From contig CAKMXJ010000037.1 in the NCBI GenBank assembly GCA_928724745.1, positions 310,001 to 374,000 of the forward strand: 64,000 bases of DNA, given 5' to 3'. The translations under genes and the position numbers were made by a program. Shown piece after piece: positions 1 to 11,400 of this stretch. A model generated the notes under the pieces. That model ran no database searches. It was not told the origin of the DNA and saw only the letters and a program-made list of their open reading frames with translations. The stretch is from Anthracocystis setariae. Lineage: Eukaryota; Basidiomycota; Ustilaginomycetes; Ustilaginales; Ustilaginaceae. The stretch's first letter is position 1; each line of letters opens with the position of its first letter.

Positions 1-3000
1 AGTGTGCAATATAAGGTTCAGGTACCGGGCAATGCTTTTGAGTTCATTTCACACAAACGCCGTCGGCAACAGGCGGGCGGTGCCTGATCACGACGACCAG
101 TACTACCACCATACGAATCTCAAAGATCGGCGTGTATCGGCAATTATTCTGCCGATTTTATGTTTTTCACACTGTTTCGGCCGTGTTGACGCGTCACGTG
201 AATTAAAAAATTTTCAACAAAGCTGAGTTAATGCGGAAGCGAGTTCATGGAGACAACGATCCTCCGAACCACCACCATCCTCGCTCGTCTTCACCATCTC
301 GACTGCATGACCAGTTCATGCCAACGACGGTAAGCCGAAAACTGCCTAGTATCCGACGGGAACGGTTCGCTGAGAGATTGAGTTCAAGTTTGGCCTTTGT
401 GAGAATGCAAGAGCGTGGGGTGACGTCGAATGCAGACCTCGATGCAGAGAAAGCGCAGTTCGCAGCTGTACTGGTACAGTATCCTTCCACATCGAGAGTA
501 AGATTTCGCGTCCATGCCGTGTGACCACGACCAGAAAACCTACAAAAAAGCAATCGACTCGCAACGTCAGGACGCAGCTACAAGAGTATCTTGGGTCGCT
601 ACAATTTATTGCAGCGTGTCGATGGATCCCACCCATTCGTGATTCCGATACCTGATCCACTCTGCAATCAGGATTTTAGATCGAGTCGCAGAACCTCTCA
701 CATGACCCTAGACGAGTACATTGCTGCAATCCACAATACAGCCACCGATTGAATGGCACACAAGGACGCCAATGACACCGCGGCTAACATCGTCACGAGT
801 TGATTGGTCACGATGTCAGGTTAACATTGTCGCACGCGAGACAAGCGACCAAAGTGGATGCGATGGCTTGGCAATTTTGCGACTCTAGACCCTTGGAAGC
901 TAAAACATCACAGCCCTCATGTCTGTAAGCAATTTAATCTATCGATAGTAAAGTGCGCAGTTCAATGAGGCATGGAGTTGCGGAGGGACGACACTGCAAT
1001 TGATCGGATGGCTCATGCCGGTTTATGCTTACTCTATCTGACACTCTATCCCCTATCCACCCCCCACCGACCACGATGCACTCTGCCCTCTGCACTGTCC
1101 ACTGTCCGTGTTCCCGCTTGTTCTGAATGTGGGGTGAGCGAGAGACCAACAGAGCAGCAAAAATTTGCTGTGCTGTACCGGTACACCATGCCGTTCATTA
1201 GGGGCTATGTCTCGTGACCATCTCATCTCCAACAACGCTGATGCTCATCGGTGCAGTTTGGAGTTGAGCCCACTTTCTTGTCTTGTCTTGACTTTTCTTG
1301 GCCCCTTGGCGCACAAACCTCGGCCCAGGCACCTGCCATCGTAGGGCGCTTGGAGCTGCCGAAGCGTGAGTGAATCGATGTTCGTGCTGCCTCGACTTGT
1401 TTGGTATGTCCGAATCTCAAACAGTGTATAGATCGACTATAGTCGGTGCAATTAATTTCTTGCCAAGCCGGGGGCCAAGACTGACACCAACAACGTCTCT
1501 GCATCGAAGCGGGCACGGTTCGGCGCTCACTAGGCGCAGCGACAGCAAAAATACTGCATCTTTCAGCGAGATTGATTAACCAAGCGTCGGAGATGACGAG
1601 TTGGCTGGCTACTGTATTGGATGTTCATCGGCAACATACATGCCTTGACCATCCCATACGGCGGGCAGACTAGATGAGCTGCCGACAGGTGCATGAAGAA
1701 TTGGCAGGCAGAAGGCAGCATATTGATAATTCGGCTGCTGGGCCGTGTTGGCTGTCCCTGGCTCGGGCTCGCGGCCTCTACTTCTTGGCGTTTCCTGCTC
1801 TGGAACAAAATGTCATGCCGAAAAGCTCGATCGCGATGCACGAGGTGGATCGTGTGCTCGCACTGTTGCGGCATCTCGGATTCGACTGCCACCCTTCCAC
1901 GACGCTCTCCATGCTACAATTGTCCAGCCATCATGTTGTGGAACGCCGCCAGAATGCAATTGGAAGCAAGCAGCATAACGATGCCCATTGTGTTTGTACT
2001 GTAACAGCATTCATGTGTCATTTGTGCTCCGCCGGGACACGGAATGCGCAGCTGCAGGTTGACGGCGATCCAACTTTGACTACAGTAACGGTTCCACCAT
2101 AGCCTGCAGCCTCTTTTCTGCCAGCTCGACGGGTTGAGTTCTTGAAAGCGAAAGACTGTCCGTCGCTGTGAAACGAAGCACATCATCCCTACATGACTCT
2201 GCAGTGGAATCAAATTCGCTCTAGACAGACCGCCAAGCCCCGCATGACAAGCTTGACGTTGGTATGGTGTGTGTGTGCGTGTGTGTCGCGACACGGTGGC
2301 CCACCGCCGTCAGAGACAAAGTGAGTTTTTTTTTTCTTTTTTTTTTTCTTTTTTCTTTTTCTTTTTCTTTTTCTTTCTCTAACCCACTCTCTGCAGCAGC
2401 TGTGGGAAAAGGTGGTGGGTTGCCATTGGTCTCCCGTCTCGGCCAGACCCGTTACAACAAATGCAAACAATACAGTGCAGCCATAATGCTTTGTGAAGCT
2501 GTGTTTTCTGTCAGGAGGCCCACAGCGTCAGGACGATCAAGATACAGTATGATGCATTGTGAACGGTTCAGTCCGGAACTCTCTTTCGTTGCCGCAACGA
2601 GAACGAGTCGCATCGAAAGACTTTGTTGCGGCTTGCTGGAGGCACGCATGATGACCACACCATGACCAAAATGGTTTTGATTTACTGTCCTGGAGTTGGT
2701 TTCCGGTCAGCGGTAAGAATCTTGGAAGGTTTTGGTGGACTTGCACACACCACTCCACTGTCTTGATCCCTTTGTCCGTGTATACTACAGAAGTAGAACT
2801 GTTCATTCCGGTAAAGTAGATGGAATGATGCTATGGCTCAGTGTTTTTTACCTTACTTCACACTGCTCAAGATGAAGCGACAGAGACGCAACGACAGCAT
2901 AAGGGGAGGAGAGAACAGTTCCCTTTTATCGAAATTAAATGATGAAATTAGTTTCAGCTCCGGAAATCACAGGCAGATACAATCTGTATTTTACTGTATT

Positions 3001-3283
3001 GCTGTGCAGAGCAGAGTGCAGATTGCAAAATGCAAAGAGTGCCAAAGTGTTGTGCTGGCTCGGGCCGCGAGATTGCAGCTCACCGACAGTCCCTCGGGCT
3101 CCGCTCAGCCCACTTTACGGGTGAAGCTGCAACCAATCCCGCGGTGGCTAGCATCCGAGTTTCCCGCTTACATTCCGATCTGCTGAACTGGAACGAGTAG
3201 CCAGTTGCTTTGTTTCCCTACACGGGTACAGAAGGTCAGTATCTGTGGCAGTATTGTGACCCACATAGTAGTGTTGGTTGCAA

Positions 3284-3321
<38 letters not shown>

Positions 3322-4013
3322 CCTTTTGCGTTCTTTCAACTGCAGCCCCACTCCGGTTGATGACCGAACCTCAGTTTCTTACCTTCGCCGTTCTGCTCGG
3401 TACTGTACTTCGGAGTGGAACCACGCTTGCTCGTACAGTAACTCCCCACTACTCGTACTCGTACTCGTACTCGTGCTCGCGCTGTCGCTCTCTCTGACAA
3501 AGGATTGTATGACGCTCTTTGCTTATTCGACTCCCCTTTGTCTCCAAGTCAGGGTTCCTTTATTCGATTAACCCTTAATCCCATCAACCCTGATCTCGCC
3601 ATCTCTCTCTCTCTCTCTCTTCCATTCTCTCTCCAAAAAAACTCTCTCGACTCGTCGTCATCCTCGACCAATCTCCTGCACTGTTGCTTGCTCGATCATC
3701 TACCATCTGTTCGACCGCAGGAATCCAAGTCCATTACCACAACCTCATCCGGCATCACGAACATCTCGGCACCTTTCGTTTCGGCATCGCGCGGTGAGGA
3801 CAACTACGGTAGCTTGCGCCTCTGCAATCGTTTCAAGACTCGTATCCCGAAGTCTGAATCCGCACAGCTGGAGACACCATCGCGACTCTCCACCTTTTCT
3901 CCAGCTCCGAATCCGTCACTACACCTTGTCCACCGTCGCTGGTCTTGGTCATTATTGGACATGCTTTGACTTTTGCTCGTCTTGAATCCGCCAGATCATA
4001 ACTCCACGACGAA
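1..4013. other. gene-poor intergenic region, 5' end of window
   Basis: No reading frame here has recognisable protein character; the open frames are short, overlap on both strands and are rich in Cys/Arg/His. The region holds a T/C-rich tract (about 2326-2380), a pure T run (3288-3321), an ACTCGT repeat (3451-3473) and a CT repeat (about 3602-3621). The last 400 bases are C/T-rich, as is common upstream of fungal start codons, and probably hold the promoter and leader of the gene starting at 4014. An upstream non-coding exon or an RNA gene cannot be excluded. Confidence 0.55.
3288..3321. repeat. poly-T tract (34 nt)
   Basis: An uninterrupted run of 34 T is read directly in the sequence. It is likely length-variable between isolates. 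No poly-A-tailed retroelement is recognisable beside it. Confidence 0.9.
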
Positions 4014-6164
4014 ATGAGCCCATCAAACGTCGCGCAATGCGAGGCCGGGCCTTCGTCCCCTTTCCGCCCTGATCCCGCTGTACGACGTTGCAAGACCGTC
4101 AACTACACCCACTCGCGTTCCAAGAGCCATGCTTCCATCTCATCCATTCCACCACTTCACGACCTAGCGCTTCCCATCAAGCTCAACATCGACGCACGTG
4201 CATCTCAGCCTTGCAGCGAGCTGCGTGATCCCCTATCGAGCCCCTCGAAACGCGGAATGGCGCTGCGCGCCTACTCTCGCCAGCGACGCGTCTTCTCGGG
4301 TCAGGAGGATCATGGTCCGTCCAGCCCAGACCAGTTCTCTTGCGCTCTACCTACGCAGAGCCCAATCTCACCATCCAATCGTCGTGTCCACCCTTCACGC
4401 AACTTCGGCAGCTTGGCCGATCCGATCAACCCGGGTCTGCTCTTCTCTACCGGCATCGACAGCACCAATGATTCCGTGCTACTTCCTACGCACGCCATCG
4501 CACATGCAGAGGCACTGTTCGGTGAAGAGCCAACATCGTCCATGTCCAGCACCCCTAGTCTCACAAGTCCAACGTCTTCATTGTCTCGCTCGACATCGCA
4601 ACGCTCAGCACGTTCCGACCGCAGCAGCCTGATGGGCGGCGCGCGATACCTGTCTCTCAATGGCTCGGCTGATCTGCCAACCATGATGGAAGAACTGTCG
4701 CCCGAACATGGCGCTTCCGACTGGTCTCGCCACGCCAGGCGATGGTCCAACTCGATGTCGCGTAGGATGAGCATCACTGCCCTCAACAACACTCTTCAAT
4801 CGACGACGACACCTTACCTTAAAGCTGGGTTGCAGGAGCTTCGATCGATCTTTGACGTCGACACCCTCGGTGGCGCCGTTGACGATCACAGCGATGACGA
4901 CCTCGAGGGCGCCACTCCGGTTCAGCGCCGCTCGGGCAACGTCGATGAACGAGACCGTCTAGCCCTATTTGGCTCGGGTGGAGCCGCTGCTGCCGCTGCT
5001 GCGTCTCGCGAGCAGGCCGTCTTTGAGTCTCCTGATGACATCTCGCCGCGCCAGAGCAACTCCGAGGATCGCCTCCTTCCTCCCATCCAAGTCCCCGCCA
5101 AGCGTCCCGGCATCAGCTTCAAAAGTCAAATCTACGAGGCGCCCGCTACGCACCGCCGTAACCAGTCTTGGCGTAAGCACCGCAGCCTCTCCATTTCCGA
5201 CCTTCCCAGTCGCGAGATGCTCGCTGCCGACGTCAGCAGTGGTAAATACTGCGTCAGGAAGCCTTCAGGCAACCTGCCCAACATTCGCGAAAACCCACCA
5301 CGCGTTCACTCGGTTCGCACGCCTCTGGTGGCCGTCGGACTTGCCGCCATGAGTGTGTTCATCATCGCTGTCTGCGTGTTTGAGACTTCGATTCATCCGG
5401 ACGCCGCTTCGCTCCCTTTGACAGCCTTTATGCTTACGCAGTCGATGTTTGCCCTGGTCGGCATTTCGGCGCTTGCGTTGCAGAAGCGATGGATGATGGA
5501 CTTGGCATCTCGGCTGATTCGCGCGCACGTACTTTGCCAGGTGCTCATTGCTCTGGCTGCTCTGCGCAGCTTGAGCCGCACTGCTTTCTATCGCCACAAT
5601 CTCGAACGACAGGGCTTCAACGGTACCACCTCTGCAGCTGGCATGTTGACCACACCTCGCATCGTTGCAGCCTCTGCACTCGCGGATCGTCACATGTCGA
5701 TCGTCGGATCGCTCCAAGATCAAGTCACATACCTCTGCGTCTTCGTTGTGCAAGCGGCACTTCCGCTCGCCTTTGTGTTTTGGGCACAGTACTCGATCGC
5801 TTCGGCGCTAAGCCGCGTCACACGCCACCTGGCGGGCTCGGCGGCGTCTAGCAGGCAACACAGCGTTTCGTCGTCCGAGGGCAGACACGAGCGCCGACAA
5901 CAGCCGATGCGCTCGGTCGAGATTAAGTTCAGTCCCGAGGCTTGCCGCCACGAGCGTGTTCGATACAACAGTCTCAACCCTTCGATCAGCAAGCCAACTG
6001 CGGCTCACGGCGCCGCGACTCAAAATCGCGAAGGTTGGTTGGGTTTCATGATCACTCGTCTGGACGCTGCGCCGGGTACTGGAGAGCAGCCCAAGTCCGA
6101 GCTGGATGCAGCTGATCTGGCCAATCGTCTCAACGCTTTGGTTCGCGCCGAGGCAGCTACCTAA
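4014..6164 (+). CDS. four-helix membrane protein of unknown function
   Basis: This is a single-exon frame of 716 residues starting at an ATG. I do not recognise the family. The first ~430 residues are polar and Ser/Arg/Pro-rich, probably disordered, with an alanine run near residue 325. The C-terminal part holds four hydrophobic segments: about 438-458, 467-489, 506-522 and 571-594. A polar tail of about 120 residues rich in Ser, Arg and His follows. The hydrophobic block and the clean long frame support a real gene. A long disordered N-terminus ahead of a compact membrane domain suggests a regulated membrane protein, but no catalytic or transport motif is visible. It converges on the NIT2-type gene, with 234 nt between the stops. 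A C/T-rich leader lies just upstream. Confidence 0.8.
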   Translation: MSPSNVAQCEAGPSSPFRPDPAVRRCKTVNYTHSRSKSHASISSIPPLHDLALPIKLNIDARASQPCSELRDPLSSPSKRGMALRAYSRQRRVFSGQEDHGPSSPDQFSCALPTQSPISPSNRRVHPSRNFGSLADPINPGLLFSTGIDSTNDSVLLPTHAIAHAEALFGEEPTSSMSSTPSLTSPTSSLSRSTSQRSARSDRSSLMGGARYLSLNGSADLPTMMEELSPEHGASDWSRHARRWSNSMSRRMSITALNNTLQSTTTPYLKAGLQELRSIFDVDTLGGAVDDHSDDDLEGATPVQRRSGNVDERDRLALFGSGGAAAAAAASREQAVFESPDDISPRQSNSEDRLLPPIQVPAKRPGISFKSQIYEAPATHRRNQSWRKHRSLSISDLPSREMLAADVSSGKYCVRKPSGNLPNIRENPPRVHSVRTPLVAVGLAAMSVFIIAVCVFETSIHPDAASLPLTAFMLTQSMFALVGISALALQKRWMMDLASRLIRAHVLCQVLIALAALRSLSRTAFYRHNLERQGFNGTTSAAGMLTTPRIVAASALADRHMSIVGSLQDQVTYLCVFVVQAALPLAFVFWAQYSIASALSRVTRHLAGSAASSRQHSVSSSEGRHERRQQPMRSVEIKFSPEACRHERVRYNSLNPSISKPTAAHGAATQNREGWLGFMITRLDAAPGTGEQPKSELDAADLANRLNALVRAEAAT

Positions 6165-6398
6165 TCAAGCGTCAAGAAGGTCTGCATCGCATCCTGGTGA
6201 TCCGGGCGCGCCATCTTGTGCACCAAGCTACTTTGCACATACTACACCACCACCACCACATTCGTTTGCTCTGCGTCCTCGAACGCATGCACATGCTTTG
6301 ATCGTGAACTCCACTCATTTTCTATGTCAGGCCCTCTACACATTTGTATTTTTAATCGCATTCATCTCAATTGAAGAGATACCCCGATAACCGTTTTG

Positions 6399-7375
6399 TT
6401 AGAGTTCGGGGAATACGTCACTGCGCCTTTGCTCCCAGAGGGGCATCTCGCGGCGTGTGGCTTGGAGAGATTCGAGATCCTGTGGGGGGGGGGGTTTCAA
6501 AAGGGCGAGGAGGCCGGCGTACTGTTTAGTATAAGAGTTGGAACAAGACAAGTTGTTGAGGGAACAGTGATTGGAATACCTACGATATCGGCGAGGCAGA
6601 AGGTGGGTTTATATGGTTGAAGGTCAGGGGTTTGAGCGATGATGGAGCCCCAAGGATCGACGATGATTGCGTGACCCCAGGAGGAGCGTTTTGTGCCTTG
6701 ATGTGAGCCGACCTGGGCAGCGGCGACGATGTAGCTCTGTGTTTCGATGGCTCTTGCGCGCAGGAGGGTTTCCCAATGGGCTGCACCGGTTCGTAGGGTG
6801 AATGCGGACGGGTAGGTGATGATTTGGGCGCCCTGTCTTCGCAGTGATAGAGAGGGTTCTGGGAAGCGTAGATCGTAGCATGTCAACAAACCTACGGTGC
6901 CGATGGCGGTTTTGCGAGGTGGTAAAAGTTGACTTCCCATGATGGTGGAATCACTCTCGAGGATCTTGATGCCTCCTGTGATGTCGACGTCGAAGAGGTG
7001 GAGCTTTCGGTACTTGTCCAAGATCTCACCGCGTTCGTCGATGAGTAGCTGAGTGTTGTAGCATCTCAAGCGTCCTTTGTTTTCTACCTTGTCCTTTTCG
7101 TCCTGCTCCTTGGTGGGTGGCTCGTGGATCCCGACCGAGACCCAAACTTTGGCATCCTTGGCGGCGGACCGAATAGCTTGGACGAAAGCCAAATTGTCTT
7201 GTGAGCGGGTAAGTTCTGCCACTGCGACAGTGGGGGCGATAAAGTCGGTGGCTTCTGGGAGGAAGATGGCCTTGGCACCCGAACGAGCAGCTTTGTGGAT
7301 CAGAGAGACAGCAACCGCAAGGTTATCCGCAATCACGCCCGTGCTCGTCATCTGAGCTACTGCCGCAATCACCAT
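6399..7375 (-). CDS. NIT2: NIT2-type carbon-nitrogen hydrolase (deaminated-glutathione amidase)
   Basis: This is a nitrilase-superfamily amidase of about 290 residues. The Glu-Lys-Cys triad is visible in LPEATDF (near residue 40), YRKLHLFDVDI and the nucleophile block TCYDLRFPE. The YRKLHLFDVDI block is typical of the Nit1/NitFhit branch, whose yeast member Nit2 removes the amide of deaminated glutathione as metabolite repair. The gene needs one intron. Exon 1 is 7375-6584, ending CLADI. A 104-nt intron (6583-6480) has GTAGGT, TACTAAAC and CACAG. Exon 2 is 6479-6399 and restores the family C-terminus TRREMPLWEQRR and a stop. Reading through the intron instead gives an atypical tail. A run of about 13 C lies next to the acceptor. 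Function is inferred by family; omega-amidase (NIT3) is the main alternative and is less likely. Confidence 0.88.
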
Positions 7376-8467
7376 TTTGGCTACACTGCTGTGATGTGGG
7401 ATCGTCGGTTCGGCGTCGTGACGAGCAATGGATGAATTGCGGGAGTGGGATAGGTAAATGTGAATGTTCGGATTGGGCGAAACGCAACGACCAGAGTCGG
7501 AGATGCACCGGCTTTCAGTTTCAGTAGAGTGTCATTTGCTGCATTCACATTCACAGATTGTGGAGGTAGGTGATCATGCTTTTGGGTACTGCAGATGGAC
7601 GAGCACATCGGTAGATGCAATCACCTTTTGCCCGATCCACTGGATACTGTGACTGTAACTACTGTAATTTGCGATTGCAGCTTCGCTTCACACACGCCAG
7701 ATTATCGGTATCGGTCCCACACCGAGTTTGCTTCTTGGTATCGGCGAGGACTTGGACAAAGTCATGCTCAGCTCACTTTGGCCGGCGATGTTGGCCTTTC
7801 TTAAGTAGCAGGAAACAGGTCTGCACACTATGCGCATATCAACCAGGCTTCATCGCCATAAGCTTTGGAAATACCGACCAATCCACGCACCACCCATCAA
7901 TCAAGCCCTACCTGAGTCGAAGAAGCTTGATCTCCATACCAAGCAACAGGATGGTGCTGCTCGGACAAGGCTCTAGGTAAGCTCTCAAGCAGCCCTTTCT
8001 CCCGTCCGGTGGTACTGTTCTGTACCGCTGCAGATGTGCTGCGCGTGATGCAACTGTCGCGCTGTGGAATTTTTTGGGATTATCTTTTTTTTTGGATTAC
8101 ATATAATATTCTGCGGTATGACAGGCTGCGCCAATGTGATTTTGCCGAAACAAGTTCAACACGCACCGCTTCGGCCGCGCCTACCGATGGATGATGATAT
8201 CTCGGCGGGGCTTTCCGATTCCTTGAATTCGCCGAGCTTACTTGTGTCAAAACTACCCTCATCACCATCAACACCACGCGAGTACCGCCGTATGGCCTGC
8301 GGCGAGCACACATACGGATGGTCCTATGCTCTCTATACGCTCGACTGCTCCGATTCGAGCTCTTGTTCAGCACGCCAACTCTGATGGCACTGCGCATCAC
8401 CATCTCGCCGAACCAAGGCTGAGCCGATCGTGACGGAGACAGCATTTCTCTGAAATCAGCATCCAAC
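7376..8467. other. divergent promoter region, NIT2-type / 5-phosphatase
   Basis: About 1.1 kb separates the two divergent start codons. It contains no convincing gene. Clustered TACTGT words occur at about 7645-7670, and a near-palindrome GGTACTGTTCTGTACC lies at about 8010-8026. A T-rich stretch occurs at about 8085-8105. Both promoters are expected here. Confidence 0.5.
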
Positions 8468-11400
8468 ATGGCGGATCAGCAGGCTAGTCAAGAGCCAGAC
8501 GAGTTCGGCGCTCTCCCCGGTGCCGTCTCCAACTTGCGCTCAAGATTCGAGCAAATGTCCAAGTCCGAAAGCAGTCGACCTTCCATCTCATCCAACGCCT
8601 CCTTTAATAATACTCGTAACAAAGACCTTAACGCAACCCACACCTTTGGCCAACCAGACAAGAAGCTCATCATTCAACCCTCAAAATCAACTAGCTGTCA
8701 TAAACCGAAGACGACCCAGCTAGAAGATTCACATTCGTCATCATCCGCATCCTCGACAGCCACGCATCATAGATCATCTCATTCGGCAATAACAACCCTC
8801 AACGTAGCCGATCTTGCTGCATTTTCAGCTCCAGCAAGCAAAAACAGCTCCACCTCGGACCTCACAACAGCTACCAACGACAAATCTCCTCCCAATTCAC
8901 ACCCGCGACAAACATCTGCCACTTTAGCCGCGCCGGTCTCCAAGTTTGGCGAATCAGCACCAACTTTGCGCACGCGTACATCTTTCATCAAGGAGTCAAC
9001 CGCACCTTCTTCAGCTTCCACCTCGGCCTCCGTTTCCGATGTTGAAGGGCCAACAAAGCTCAAAATCCCGCCACCAAGGCCCCCGAAGCCCGCCAACTCA
9101 GCTCGTGGCAAACACATCCTGGACGATGCCGATTTGGAGCGCCTCGCGAGTATGGGCTCCTCCTCCCGCGTCACGTCTCTAGCAAGCATGTTTGTTAGCC
9201 ACTCGAATCACAGCAAGGAAAGGAGCAGCACTGGTTCGGCAATAGGTACTCCGAATCGCACCAGTACCGCAACCCACTTTCTCAAGTACTCCCGGTCAAA
9301 CGGGCAACTCTCCCCTAAGGCTGCTCAGAATTCGGATTCTTTCAAAGAAACTTCGCCACCACTTGTACCGCCAAGACCGATGAAGGCGGACGGCTCAGCC
9401 GATAGCCTTTTCAAGCTGCCAGCGTCAAATGCATCCCTAATGCTGGATGGGGATTTGGGATCGACGCCGATCCCCGTCGTGCCTCCCAAGCCGGAGCTAG
9501 GTGGAGACTGCACGCTCTCGCCGCCCGCGCTGCCAGCAAGGGATCCAGGCGCGGGTCTCAGTCCCGAGACGAGACGAAGGAGTCTCAGCTCGTCCAAGAG
9601 TACAGGCGCGTTGCCGATCATTACAGGCGTGATGGACTCGGATGGCTTGGGAACGCCACCATTACCGGCCAGAAGACCCACGGAATCGGCGTCATCGCAT
9701 GATGGTGGATCATTCCTTCCGCCTCCACAGCGCTCTGCGGCGGCGCCGTCTCCAAGCGCAGCACACAGGGCGCATACGATTGCAGGCAGGACGAAGCCCG
9801 CTCCAGTCAATTCGCTGGCGGCGCCGAGACAACCATTCCAGGCCAGAAGTCTTTCGCCGGCTGACATTGAACAGTCGGGTCCCGTGCTTCCGCCTCCCAT
9901 CCGAAACGCAACTATCGCGCCGACAGGCTCGATCGGGAGGAGTTTCGGCTCGTCACCTGCGTCGTCGTTCAATCGACCAGGTACGGATAGCTCAGAGGAC
10001 GACGACGATGAAAGCGCAGCTGCCAGTCTTTCTCCCTCGTCCTCGTACAAGACTCCGATGGGCTTGAGGAGAGCGCATGCCGCCATCGATATGACGCCAA
10101 GTGGCTTGCCAGATACGTCTCATGCGAATCGAAGGGCGCCCAAATTCAACCCGGATTGCTGTACAAGTGCCAAGCAGCCGTTCCAGTGCTTCGCGGTGTG
10201 CGGGCATACCGTCGTGACCGGCAGTGGAGACAAGGTCAAGGTGTACAGGGTGGGCGAGTCGGCGAGTGGGGTTGGCGAAAAACTGTGCACGGTCGGAGAG
10301 CACTTGAGCAAGGAGGTCAAGGTGACCGTGCTGGAGTTTCGTCCTCCCAATCATGGAATGTCGCCGGTGCCACCGATGGGCAAGAGATCACATGACGAGA
10401 CGCCGGACGAAGGCAGATATCTGTGGTGTGGCACCAAGGATGGCCACATCTGGGAGTTGGATATAGCGGAGGCGCAGGTGGTGTATTCGAGACAGAACGT
10501 GCACAGCGAACCGATCCAGATGTTGAAGAGGGTGGGCAACAAGATGATCAGTCTCGACGAAGGTGGCAAGATCAGTATTTGGATGCCGAGTTCCGATCCC
10601 GATCCAGCCGTTGCAGGGTTGAGGCTGTCGAACCAGCCGATTACGCAGAGGATTGCGTTGGAGAAAGGTTCGTATGCTTGCATGGTTGGGCAACAGCTGT
10701 GGGTCTCAAGCGGCCCATCCCTGCAGCGCAATGCCAAGGATTATGCGGGTAGCAAAGGTCCTCGCATCCGCGTCTACAATCCTTTCGCGGACGACAAGCC
10801 GTTCAACGCGCTCTCGAAAGCAGCGACGATCCCGCCGGATATGGCTGAAGGCGTAGGCGTAGTCACCGGTGGCGCTGTGATCCCATCGCGTGCCAACTAC
10901 GTCTACCTCGGTCACGACTCGGGTCACGTCTCGATCTGGTCGCGGCAGACGTACGACTGCGTGGGCGTTCGCAAGCTCGGTCCGCACGGCATCACCGCGC
11001 TTGCTGGGGTGGTGAAGTACCTCTGGGTCGCCACCAGGGCCGGAAAGATTTCGGTGTTCGATACCGAAACGCAGCCATGGCGGGCGCTCAAGATCTGGAC
11101 TGCGCACAAGGAGCCCATCACCGCAGTCAAGGTGGACGAGCACGGCATCGACAAGGTCGGCCGGCTGCAGGTTGCGTCCGGCGGGATGGATGCCAGTGTC
11201 CATCTGTGGGATGGGACGTTGTCGTTCGACTGGATCCAGGCGGAGCAGAATCGACGCGAGGCCGAGTTCTGCACGTACAGGAGTATCAAGACGCTCAACG
11301 TAACGTTCAACATGGATGCGGCGAGTCCGAGCGACCTCGAGACGAGTGCCGAGAATATGGAGGTGTTTGCGGCGATGCTTCGAAACGCGTGCCAGGTAGG

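Noticed and set aside
231..553. Overlapping frames of ~100 residues on both strands
   Set aside because: They overlap one another, lack any motif, and have Arg/Ser-rich composition typical of random frames.
3450..3625. Tandem short repeats as a possible CRISPR array
   Set aside because: The units are 2-6 nt with no spacers; this is eukaryotic simple-sequence DNA.
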